NCBI GenBank assembly: GCA_030512335.1 | Contig: JAULSU010000003.1 | Span: 1,674,001 to 1,738,000, forward strand | Origin: Immersiella caudata | Taxonomy: Eukaryota > Ascomycota > Sordariomycetes > Sordariales > Lasiosphaeriaceae | Direction: 5' to 3' | DNA length: 64,000 bases | In this document: one piece after another, positions 34,603 to 44,660 of the stretch | How positions within the stretch are numbered: position 1 is the stretch's first letter | Layout of the letters: each line of letters starts with the position of its first letter | Program-made: the position numbers and the translations under genes | Notes under the pieces: model-generated | Seen by the model: the letters and a program-made list of their open reading frames with translations, nothing else | What the model was told of the DNA's origin: nothing | The model's database searches: none

Positions 34603-35405
34603 ATGAAGCGCTCACGCGGGCTCGATGAAGACAACGATCCCGCATCACCAGCGACCCCCTCCAGCATCAGTGACGAGAGCCCCGCCCATAGCTACGAGGC
34701 TGCATCACCGCCCCCTCCCAAGATCGCGGAATTGGACCCCACAGAAGCCGTCAGCAACTTCGAGATGCGCTGCTCTCTTCCTCCGCATAGAGAGCCCGTA
34801 CGGTTCGGAACATACGAAGAATACGAGGCCCACTACCATAAAACGCATACAAACCGGTGTCTCGAGTGTCACAAAAACTTTCCCTCTACTCATCTTCTAA
34901 GCGTCCATACCGAAGAAATGCACGACCCGTTTGCCCAGGTGCTGAGAGAAAAGGGAGAGCGCACTGTAAGTTTACTCCGCCCTGATATGACCGCATTGGC
35001 GCTGACGAAGGGTAGTATTCATGCTTCGTAGAGGGCTGTGACAGGAAATGCTCCACGCCGCAGAAGCGACGAATGCACCTGATCGACAAGCATATGTATC
35101 CAAAGAACTTTTTCTTCGCCGTTACCAAGGATGGCATTGATGGGCGGAGGTCCATGTTGCTGGAGGGTGGCCATCGACGTAGGTCCAGTGCAGCGGCTGC
35201 TGCGTCGGTAAAGGCGCAGTCAAGTGGCCAGGCGACTTCCGGTTCGAAAACAGCTACACAATCAACTGATGACAGCTCATCCAGCCCTAAGCAAAAGCCA
35301 GATGCGGCCATGGAGGGTCTGACAGGCGCCATGTCCGCCCTTCAGTTCGTTCCGCCAAGCATACGATTCGGCCGGGGTGGAAGGGCTGGATTTGCCAAAC
35401 GCTAG
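34603..35405 (+). CDS. C2H2 zinc-finger protein, ZNF511-like
   Basis: Exons 34603-34965 and 35016-35405 flank a 50-bp intron and give 250 residues, close to animal ZNF511. A disordered Ser/Pro-rich start is followed by three Cys/His groups. One is a degenerate finger (MRCSLPPHREPVRF with YEAHYHKTH). The second is regular (CLECHKNFPSTHLLSVHTEEMH). The third crosses the exon junction (YSCFVEGCDRKCSTPQKRRMHLIDKHMYPKNFFF). The segment after the third finger (YPKNFFFAV) is a hallmark of this family. The function of the family is not well defined, and a nuclear location is inferred from the fingers. Confidence 0.85.
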
Positions 35406-35947
35406 CTGCTCTTGCCGAACACAGCCAGCTTGATACGACACGTTATGAGAGACACGACCAGAACATGAGAACGGCGTTGGGCACTTACAGGGTGGCTTTA
35501 TCTAGCACAATCCGCACTTCATTACTTCATGATAGATGATATCCCATGGCCTCCAAAGCTCCATGCACCACGCCAATTTTCGATGCTACCCATGACTGAC
35601 TTAATCAGCATATCTCTGCAAACACCCATGACCAGAGTACCCTACCCAAAAACGCCGCCGTGATGAATACCAAACTCACATCCACTTCCCAACGCTTATG
35701 TTTCATGGAACGCTGCATCTGAGCGTTGCCGCATATCCATGTTCTTTCCATAGCCATCGTCACCATCTAGACCTTCTCCCTTCCGCTTCAAGGTTGACAG
35801 ATTTCTCAGCTCCCCCATGGCGTCATCTAGCTTGACGGGCCTCGATGGTTGCTAAGCTAGCTCTTTGCCCTCGCTGGTCCAGCTCCCCGAGCGCCCCACC
35901 ACAGGTATCATTGACAAAACAACAAAACTACCCAAACAACGCCCCTT
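35406..35947. other. Convergent intergenic region (ZNF511-like / bud31)
   Basis: Two 3' ends meet here. No coding content recognised. Confidence 0.6.
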
Positions 35948-36394
35948 CTAATCGCTTGATGCACACCCCCTACACCCACAAGAAACACACTGAATGTCTT
36001 GATCCTTCTTCAACCCGGTCTTCGGCACCCGGCATATACACGTCGAATTGAAATTCGTTTCCTTGGTCTGAATACACCGCAGACAGCACAGCTTCTCGTA
36101 CCCCTGCTTCTTCCACTTGGCGATGAGCATCGCATCGGCGTAGCCGTTCTTGAGCAGCCAGTCGTACAGCTGCTTGCTGATGGCCTCCTTCTCGTAGTAG
36201 AGCTCGTAGATGTAGCGGCTACGCTGGTGCGAGATTTGGAAGATGGGCCACTGCGCTTGGTGCTTGGGCAGGTTGTCGTTGGGGGCGTTTTGCGCGTCTT
36301 TCATCTTGTTGGAGAAGATGAGGAGGTCTTCTTCGATATCGCTGAAGCCGTCGGGAGGCGCTTTGCGCTTGGAGGCGGGGCGGATGGCGGGCAT
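35948..36394 (-). CDS. bud31: Splicing factor Bud31 (Cwc14)
   Basis: A single uninterrupted exon encodes 148 residues, the normal length. The conserved body is clear: PPDGFSDIEEDL, WPIFQISHQRSRYIYELYYEKEAIS, KNGYADAMLIAKWKKQGYEKLCCLRC, then the cysteine-rich end (CIQTKETNF, CICRVPK, CVSCGCRGC). Together these cysteines form the three-zinc cluster of the protein. Bud31 sits next to the U6 snRNA active-site region in the activated spliceosome. The gene shares a 336-bp divergent promoter with the complex I subunit gene. It is one of the few intronless genes in this window. Confidence 0.97.
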   Translation of the reverse strand: MPAIRPASKRKAPPDGFSDIEEDLLIFSNKMKDAQNAPNDNLPKHQAQWPIFQISHQRSRYIYELYYEKEAISKQLYDWLLKNGYADAMLIAKWKKQGYEKLCCLRCIQTKETNFNSTCICRVPKTGLKKDQDIQCVSCGCRGCASSD

Positions 36395-36730
36395 GATTGT
36401 GCTTCTCTCTTTCTGGTGATGAGAATTCGAAGCTCGGTAGTTGTGAAGCAGAGCAGTGGGGCGATGCGGCGCTCTTTGTTTATTCGTCTGGCTTGGTAAC
36501 TTGGACAGGAAACATCGAGAAGTTGAGGCTCTCGTTTGCGCGTCGAGGGAGGTGGGGTGACTAATCTTAGCAGGCCGAGCTCAGGCGACGCCACGCTTGT
36601 GGCGGGGATTCCCGAGAATGGCCCGTGCTAGGTACGTGCAGGCTGAGGCTCACAACCCGAAAGCTTGCCAGAGGTCAATCCGCCAAACGAGCAACGTCAA
36701 GATACAGCGCCGCCCGCCGGAAAGACCGCC
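36395..36730. other. Short divergent promoter (bud31 / NDUFA6 gene)
   Basis: 336 bp between two facing-apart start codons must hold both promoters and leaders. No other element stands out. Confidence 0.65.
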
Positions 36731-37396
36731 ATGGCGATTACACCGACCCAATTCGCCATCACCACCCGGCAGTGTGAGTAATTGACGCTCAGAGAGCCCT
36801 GGGGAGCTGCTAACAGAAGCAGCGCTCAATGCGGCCGATGCGAAGCGGCGGGTGCTCGCAACGTATCGAAGCTGGCTTCGTGCGGTATGTTCTCTCCACG
36901 AGACATTGGGGCTTGCAATCGCCGTAGCATTGCTCAGGATACATGCCCAGAGCTAACAACTGTTTGACTTCAGGCCCCCGAGATTCAGACCATGTACTCC
37001 GTCCCAAAGCCAGTTTCCACGATCCGCACCCGCATAAGGCAAGAGTTTGAGCGCAACCGCTTTGTCAACAAGCTCTCGGTCATCGACGTTCTGATCTTCC
37101 GAAGCCACGCCGATTATCAAGTCAGTTACACCACAGGACAGTGACACTGAGAAGTCGAGGCGAGGAGTGTCGGCTGGGGTTAGATCAGTGAGCCGAAACA
37201 GGAGCTGACATTGACGTTCTAGGAAACCATGAACTTCTGGCGCCAAACTACACACATCATGTCCTACTTTAAGGAGGAGAACTTCAGGGGGGAGAGGGCT
37301 CTTCCCTCCAGCTTCATGGCTGGTTTTCTCGAGGTATGTCAACCACCCACAATCGTCCATCCCAGCTTGCTCTCACACCATCAGGGCCGCAACTGA
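36731..37396 (+). CDS. Mitochondrial complex I LYR subunit (NDUFA6/B14, 14.8 kDa)
   Basis: Five small exons: 36731-36773, 36820-36884, 36974-37120, 37223-37333 and 37385-37396. They give 125 residues, as in Neurospora. The protein reads MAITPTQFAITTRQS, then ALNAADAKRRVLATYRSWLRAAPEIQTMYSV with the LYR-type motif (ATYRSW), FERNRFVNKLSVIDVLIF, and ETMNFWRQTTHIMSYF ending GRN. LYR proteins of this type bind the mitochondrial acyl-carrier protein and sit in the matrix arm of complex I. The first intron is only 46 bp, and the AG directly after its CTAAC branch point must be skipped (CTAACAGAAG|CA); using the first AG would create a stop. The last coding exon is 12 nt. Confidence 0.93.
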
Positions 37397-37569
37397 ATAG
37401 AGCCACACCCACCGCATCATGTGTATATAAGCAAATGAAAGATTCCCTGAGCAAAATGACTTTCCTAAGTCTAGCCGTCTACATAAACATGAGCCTCTTC
37501 CTCCTTTGTCACGAGCCAGGTCACGCCGATAACGCCATCCAATGCCAATGCTGAGGATCCATGAAATTA

Positions 37570-38249
37570 CTAGGACATCTGCTCCTTGAAATCATTCCGC
37601 GCCTCGATGAATTTTTCCGTAACAACATCGCAGAGGTCCTGGAGGTCCCTCAACCCCTTCTCCAGAGCCTCAATCGCGGTAGTGGGGGCTCCGGCTAAAC
37701 ATCTCATCAGCATGGCTCACGGTGGGGAGAAATAGTTATAACTTACGCCAAATTTGGATTCTCACGTTCATCTTCGGTTCTGAAGGATGTGGGATGGCAT
37801 AGGCGCAGAACTCAACATCAGGGCTGTAACAGTTAGCTAGAATTCACAGGAAGGGCTCTAAGGGTAATGAGGTCTTACTTCTTCATGATAACATATCTCA
37901 GGGCGTTTCCCAAAGTGTGGCCCTCATTCAAGAATTCGAAGGATGCAGCCGTCGGTGTTGAACCAGGGAGCTATTCAAAGCTGTCAGTCCTCACGATATC
38001 CCACCCGCTGATCTTGAGAGCACTTACGAGCTTGACTCTTTGCGACTCTTCCTCCTCGGACTCGTCCTCAGCATTCTCATCGAAACCCTCCTCACCATCG
38101 GCCTCAGCCATAGGAGCATCAGCCCCAGTCACAGCAGCATCAGTCTCATCGATGTCAAGCTCATGGGAGATATCGGGCTCGTGCATAACGACGTCGTCCT
38201 CCCCAGCGCTCTGAGACGCATCCTGCTTGGCCTTGGATCGCGGCGGCAT
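37570..38249 (-). CDS. rpc19: RNA polymerase I/III common subunit AC19 (Rpc19)
   Basis: Exons 38249-38028, 37970-37879, 37823-37747 and 37694-37570 give 171 residues. The N-terminal 65 residues are acidic and disordered, longer than in yeast. The rest is the alpha-CTD-like/RpoA-type dimer domain: FEFLNEGHTLGNALRYVIMKNPDVEFCAYAIPHPSEPKMNVRIQIW and the helix LEKGLRDLQDLCDVVTEKF. It pairs with AC40 in the assembly platform of RNA polymerases I and III. All introns are 52-57 bp. The upstream region has a CCAAT-bearing inverted repeat and a telobox (separate entries), fitting a ribosome-biogenesis gene. Confidence 0.95.
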
Positions 38250-38325
38250 GTTTGCGATGTCTGTGGTGAAACGCAGTTAGCCTCCTCAGTAACTCTCCCG
38301 ACTCGGCCAGTTCGCAGTTGAGGTA

Positions 38326-38447
38326 TTCACCAATCGCAAAAACGGAGAAGCTCGGAAAGAACCCTTGCGGCTTGTTAGTGTGGGTTTTTTCTGATACTGA
38401 AACTTTTTTGATCACCGATTCACCAAAGCTCAATTGCGATTGGTGAA
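38326..38447. promoter_or_regulatory. Perfect 14-bp inverted repeat with CCAAT boxes, rpc19 promoter
   Basis: TTCACCAATCGCAA at 38326-38339 and its exact reverse complement TTGCGATTGGTGAA at 38434-38447 are 94 bp apart. Each arm holds a CCAAT box in opposite orientation. The right arm is also inside a smaller dyad, GCGATT-GGTGA-AATCGC. The arms are about 77 and 185 bp upstream of the rpc19 start, suitable for binding of the HAP/NF-Y CCAAT complex. The conserved flanks suggest a specific partner site. Confidence 0.65.
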
Positions 38448-38466
38448 ATCGCAGTGTTAGCTCTTC

Positions 38467-38480
38467 GGGGTTAGGGTTAT
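38467..38480. promoter_or_regulatory. Telobox upstream of rpc19
   Basis: GGGGTTAGGGTTAT contains the telomere-type unit TTAGGG plus a partial second unit. It lies about 220 bp upstream of rpc19 and directly beyond the inverted repeat. Telobox/Tbf1-type sites are known in promoters of ribosome-production genes in several fungi and in plants. Confidence 0.5.
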
Positions 38481-41400
38481 GGGCTGCACCACTGGCTGGT
38501 GTCCACCATGTTGTCAGCAGGGTCTAGACGTCCCTGCTGGACTAGATTCTCTGACTGCACGTCGGACACGTCGATTGTCACTTGGAGAATATTGAAACAT
38601 CCATCTGCACCATTCGGCAATCGATCGCAGCGTAGGCTCACAGCTTGGTCTCCCCTTGTTCAGTTGGTTTGAACAGTCGCCTGTGTTCCCCCAACCGTAT
38701 TTTCATTCGTCGACAAGACAATAGAGAGGGAAAATATTGTATCGGGATATTCAGTTGGCTTCTTGCTGCAACCTTGCAACCTCCCATCCTAGCGAAGCAC
38801 GTTGACATGTGAGCAGATTCTCCCAGACTTTGGCCAGGGAAAAACCGCCTTGCATCAAGTGTGGCACCGATCAATTTGCGGTGGAAGAATCCTCACCACC
38901 CTTCTCGAATTCAGCGCCTGCTCTGGGCCAACGAGATGGTGAGCCACCCGCGTGGAACCAGGCGCTGTGCCTCTCATTGGCGAGGAGCAGACTCTTGGGA
39001 CACTAGCGAAGGTTGTCGCGCGGCAAACCACAATTTTGCTGCCGCAACGGTCGAAGAGAATACCACCACACCACACCACCACTGCAGAGATATGTGGGCT
39101 TGACAGGAGACCCTGATTATGGATCTCATCGCGGATTACGGGATGTTGTCTCCGCTGCCTCCTTTTTGTCGATACGATGGTCTCGCCTGCAACCAACGTC
39201 GAGAGGCCTGTGTCGCCCCTCATTGGCCTTCCACAATCACGGCGGGGCGCATCATCAGCATTGTAAGTGGGAAAGGGGAGGAAGGTATGGCCCACCAATC
39301 CACCATTCGTCATCGCAAGGTCCCGATCCGGCTACGTTTGCCATCCCAGTCGACAGCAGCAAACGTGCCCGGTGCGGAAGGAGTGCTTTCACGCCCGTGA
39401 TGCGCCCGTCGTCATGGGCTGACGGAATATTCCCACCTGAAACACAACTACCGCGTGAGTCGCGTCGAAGATCGGATCAGGTATTTGGCGCGACACCGCT
39501 CTTCCTCGGTCCGGTGCCTCGTCAGTCCAGTTGAGTCACAAGATAAATTACCGAGACACCATGTTAGGTATACCGCTGCTGTGGCAGGAACAGCAAGAAA
39601 CAGGCATTGTCCCCCGCTGTCAACGCACACGGAGAAGATGGAGTGACCCAGCGGCCCCGGACTGTTTCTGGTAGAGAGGAACTTTGACCAGTTGTGCGGG
39701 ATGCGATGCCGTGCCGCCCGCCAGCACAGACTGAGCAGAGGCAGATCCACGCCGACACGAACATTGAAGGAGCAGACGAGCGCTCCTCATGAATATCCCC
39801 GAGTCCGTGCACGCCCGACCGCGACAGACTGGGCACGGGCCCGACCGCAGAATGCAACCACAGAATCACAGACATCGGTTTGCTATGAACCGAAGAAGTA
39901 AAAATGACACTTGGGCGAGAAAGACCAACACGAGTGATGTGTGCGGCATGGATGGGGCCGGTTGGCTCACCGCTGAAAAGGGTACATCATTGCATGCACT
40001 CGGCGAGCACAAACGCCAGTCACGGCTCACTGGATTCCCTGAGCCTCGCCGCCTACTAGACCGCCATACTGCAACACGTCCCGATGAGGCAGAAACTTTT
40101 CCTCGAGGAGGGATGGTTTTGCAGGCTGCACCTCTTACCGATGCTTCCCGATGGAGGGGGGAGGCAACATCCCACAGACAGAATCCTGGGTTGGTGTTCC
40201 AGGCGTGGGCATAGGAAAGCAAAAAGGCTGGGGCTGCCATCCCATCTTGGAGCGGGTTCCCCTTTTCCCCTCCACCCCCCGTTACAGGAGCCTCTTAACG
40301 TCTCCATGCCTGTCTATACTGCCATCAAGTTGAGACTTATTCCGCATTGGCTAGAGCGTTTTCCCACCTCGCCGTTCCTAGCTTCGTCACAGAATACCCA
40401 CGGCAGCAGTTGGGGCCAGATTGGCACGGCTGTCGCATGTTGAGATTGCAATGGCCTGGAAACAACAGACATCACAGCAGTCGGCTTTGTATAGCCGTCT
40501 CTGGCCGGAGGCCGTGAAAGGTGGTATACGGGCAATCTGGCTGATTTCCATCTGCACGGTCTGGGGAACGCAACTGCATACGGGACAAGCCTCGTCCGGT
40601 GTGGAGCTCGTGGCAAGTTCGTCCCTTGGGTCCTTGAGGTTCACGGATTTGCGGGCTTTGACTACTTGCACGGCGGGATCGTCTTGATGATCGAGATGGA
40701 ATCAAACCCTAGCTGGATAAAAATGGAAACTCGATGGGCCTAGTGCCTCCAGGGCCAATATATTTACAAAGCTCTCCATACTACGCATGCTACGCCAACG
40801 GTAGAGGAGAGCCAGTCGAGCGGTGGCTTCCCGAGGTGTGGTTCATTACTACCATTGAGCCGGTGGTAACTCTTCCGAAGTTGTTATGCGGAAGGGAATA
40901 TATCCCCGAGGCGCCAGCAGCCCCTGAGCGGGCTTCTGGCTTGGCTCTTTTATTTCTCGGTGGCTCTGCGGAGGAGCTGGATCCTTTCGAGCGCTGGGAT
41001 CTGTAGGCGGTGGATAACGGTCCATGGCGAGGTTGGTCTCGCCGCACGACGACGGGCAAGATATGCATGATTGAGGTGTCCCGTTTGTGAAGCTGAGTTT
41101 TTTCGAGGCCCAGACCGAGGAGTGAGATCGCAATGGAGGGGCAGCCACTCGTCGATGACCCCCCTGGCGCAAACCCCACCCCCCTGGAATCGGCTCCACG
41201 AAGAATGCCTTGGGTGTGGTCACTGACCCAGGTTGGCATCGAGGTTCGACGGCGGTCAAGCCACCGCGGTGCAGCAGCGGCGATAGCGATTGCAGGACGC
41301 GTGTGGAAAACAGAGCAAAACACACAAGGCGACGCAGTCCGGCCATGTTTGCTCAATACTGTGTACTGCGGCAACGGCATCGCATCGAGAAGAGGGTGGG

Positions 41401-43127
41401 CTGCCATCTCTTGGTGTGGTGGTGCTCACGTTGATTCGCCCCTTGCGACGGAGGAGGTGCAGCCAGACGAGTTTCACGACGCCGTCATGGCTGCTGGGGT
41501 CTGCAGCCAGGAAACAACGGGCTTCCGCTTTTTGGCCAATCAGAGGGGGGCTTGCCCTCAACCTAAAACATTCCCAGAGCTTAATGCTTCCCCTGCGGCC
41601 CCTTCTGGATGTCAAGTAAAATGTCACTGTTATGGCTGGCCAGCAGGCCATCCCACGCCCTCGACGGACCCCTTTGGGGGGGCGTAGCAGCACGCACGGC
41701 GCTGGCCCAGGCCGCTGACCTCGCCCTGAGACTGGAGACTCTCAACAAGCGGCCAAGCCTTGCTGCCTCTGCCCCTCACCAAACGACCTCCACTTGGGGC
41801 TCCACGGCGTCGAAGCTCAAACACTGGAACCACTGAACTACGGCTCCCTCTCGAGTCCATCCTCGCCGGGCTTGGGCTGACACCTGTGACCGGGGACGGA
41901 CACATGGACCTCACACACGTCGTGCATCATTGTCCCTCCGTCGTCCCCTTTCATAACCAGCGTGCCCCGGCTGCCCCAGTTAGGATCGGTGACAACCTCC
42001 CACACCCCCCCCCCTAAAAGATCCCGCCACCCCTCAGCTTACACCCAAAGCTGCTCAACCCCTCCTCCTTTTTTTCTCTCTACACCTATACCTACCTTGA
42101 CCTCCCCTGGCCTTCCTTCCTTTGCTCGAGTCTTTCGCTTTTCTTCCTTTACCCTCACTCCCTACTCTCGTGAGGCCCTCGGTTCTCCCGCCGCCAGTCG
42201 TTTGCTCCCCGGTTGTTGGTATCGACGTTCCACCTCCCTCCTTTCCCGCGCCTGTGCAACGCCAAGTCGCATCAGCCGACTTAACCCCCCTCCCCCCGCC
42301 AGCACATTCTACGGACCATTTAGGTGACACGAAACCGCTCGTTTCGGCACAGCAACAGTGCAGGGGAATTTGTAGAGGAGGCAGAAAAAAAGTCTCGAGA
42401 AGAAAGGGGTCAAGAGGAAGAAAAACGAAGACGACTCTACGGTCTCGATAACATTTGTTTCGGTGGACATTCCAGCACGGCTTAGCGCTCGCCACTTGGA
42501 AATCGCGAATCCGGCCCTTGGAAACCTGGGAAATATTGGGGGCGCGAGTTTCGAGTTTTCCCCTTTTGCGACGCGCATTGTCCAAAAAAAGGAAGGTGCA
42601 GCATTAACTCGCCCGCTGTAGCGAACGAAACCCACAGGCTTCGAGACAACCCCAGCGCCTGGACCCGCGCAAAGTGCTTGGATCGCTGGTTTCGCATTCG
42701 ACTTTGGGGATTTCGCACTGTCGTGCCAGTCTGTCTGGAACTCGTGGAAGCGCCGCCCACCAGCAGCAAGGTTTGGATTTGGACGACCAGCGTGACCCTC
42801 GCAGCTGTCCTCCGAAATTCCCAGATAATCCGCACGCACCCGTCTTGTCGCGGTAGCAGAGACAGTCGCAGCGACTCGACAACTCTTTGTGCTGTCTGCT
42901 GTTTGGTCTCGGGATCGAATCGAGGATCGTCATCTAGGCTGAGGACGACTATTCCCGCCATAACGCTCGCTTCAGCCATCTAGCGAAGGGCCCCAATTTG
43001 CAGCCGACCTGCCCCCCAATTTTCCAGCTTCCAGCGCACTGGCAGCTCGGGATTCATTTACGCGCGAGGAAACCCCGTCGTCCCGCTTTCGAGAGCGCGC
43101 AGCTCCCCCCTCGCAACACCACCGATC

Positions 43128-44660
43128 ATGAGCACCGCAATCGCAATGGCCCCTTCCCCGGCTCCCCACGAGAGGCCATCATTTGGCGAAGTCCTCTCGT
43201 CCGCACCCCCTGCAACCATAGCATCGCCGTCATCGCAGAGGACGGCCGCCGTACCACCACCGCCATCCCAGATGTCGGCCACCCCGAATGCGCCTGCCTC
43301 ACGTTCCGGCAGCGGCAGCCCCCGAGGCGTCGGTGCGACGAACGCGCACAAATCCTCTCCGCCCAGCGCGTAAGCAATTCCCACCCCCTAATCCCGACTG
43401 CAAAAAAAACCCCATCGATTCCGAGTCGCGCTTTTCCCTTCTCCCCCCTTTTTTTTCTTTTCGAATTGGTCCCAATCTTCCTGCGACGCCCTGACTAATC
43501 AATTTCTCGTGTTCCACACGTGCAGAGCAAGAAATGTTGGCGGTCCACCAAAGATCATTGTCAAGAAGGAGCCTAGCTCTCCAAACCTAGAGACCGCACG
43601 CCATAGGCCACGAAAGCTGGACTTGTCCAAGGGCTCGAACACCAGCGCTGCACCCGGAACAGCACGGGGGCCATTGACAGCGCGCGACGGAGGCTTGGGA
43701 ATTCAGGAAGTTGGACTCGCCTGTCTGTCGCCCGGATTCGTTACTCAGGATCCGGTCATGAAGGAGCAACTGCAGCGCAGCATGAGCGTCAGGGAACACC
43801 AGAGGCAGATCATCGAGCAGAGGCTACAGCAGCAGTCGGCCAAGGGCGACGGCCCCGACCACTCCAAGGATGGGCATTTCACGGCGAAGACGCCCGGTCT
43901 GGCAAGCTCGCGCAAACGCGGCCCTCCACCAGGGCTCAGTATTGTCGCGCCCTCGCACGAGCAGTTTGCCCACGAGAGAGTCATCCAGTCTGCACCTCTT
44001 GGCCAGACCTTCACCGGACGGCATAATCCCCACCCGCTGACCCGGCACATCACCAACCAGCCCTCCAACCTCGCCAGCACATCGCACATTCACCACGTAC
44101 CCGCCACTCAGACCAACAACCGCCTGCCCCCCATCGCCGACGTCTTTGGACAGGGTCTCTCGGGCCACCCCGAGTCGAGCGGCCACCAGATGTTTGCCCA
44201 GCAGAGCGCCCGCGGTCCCCTCGCTTCTCCTCATCACCCGCACCACCCTCAGCAGCAGCAGCAGCCGCCGCCGCCGCAACACCAGCAAGTACCACCACAG
44301 GCGCCTACCCCAGGGCGTCCGAGGGAATACAAATCCGCCGAAGAAGCCCAGGCCGAGATTGCAGGGGGGCGACCCGAGCTGCTGCCGAAGTTAGTACACT
44401 ACGGGGGACACCAGCCCCCCACCCCGCCGTCTCCCGGGGCACAAAACCATAGACAGTTCACTGATGCCAGCCGAAGTGCCAGCAAGCGGAGAACAAGAGC
44501 CGAGTACGAGGAGGGTGGCAGCCCACCGTTGGGTAACGGCCGTGCCACAACCAGGAGAGGACCTTTTGGCGAAGGTCGCGACAGCCCGGAAACTCAGCGT
44601 GCAAAGAGGGAAGAATTTCTCAGGATATGCGAGCGAGCGTGGGATCTGTTCCACTCATGA
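43128..44660 (+). CDS. Uncharacterised Q/P-rich fungal protein
   Basis: Exons 43128-43369 and 43526-44660 give 458 residues. The N-terminal 85 residues are Ala/Ser/Pro-rich. The middle has PRKLDLSKG, DPVMKEQLQRSMSVREHQRQIIEQRLQQ (a predicted helix), RKRGPPPGLSIVAPSHEQFAHERVIQSAPLGQTFTGRH and PHPLTRHI, which look conserved. A His/Gln/Pro run (44230-44310) follows. The C-terminus has a basic SASKRRTRAEYEEG patch and a helix REEFLRICERAWDLFHS. Low complexity with basic patches suggests a nuclear regulator, but I recognise no domain. Other products are possible. The upstream pyrimidine-rich leader and consistent frame across the 156-bp intron support a real gene. Confidence 0.75.
44246..44291 (+). 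repeat. CAG/CCG-type codon run
   Basis: Tandem CAG codons then CCG codons encode a poly-Gln/poly-Pro run inside the uncharacterised protein. Such tracts vary in length between strains. Confidence 0.8.

Larger units (their letters stand above)
38250..43127. other. 4.9-kb gene-free stretch
   Basis: No exon chain with recognisable protein content. Open frames up to about 200 codons (for example 40790-41407 minus and 41133-41687 plus) overlap on opposite strands and have random composition. The first 230 bp hold the rpc19 promoter elements. From about 42000 to 42330 there are strong C/T tracts, likely the promoter and leader of the gene at 43128. A long leader or non-coding RNA cannot be excluded. 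Confidence 0.5.

Noticed and set aside
40790..41687. Overlapping open frames of 184-205 codons on both strands
   Set aside because: They overlap antiparallel, have random composition and no flanking splice or start context; typical of GC-rich non-coding DNA.
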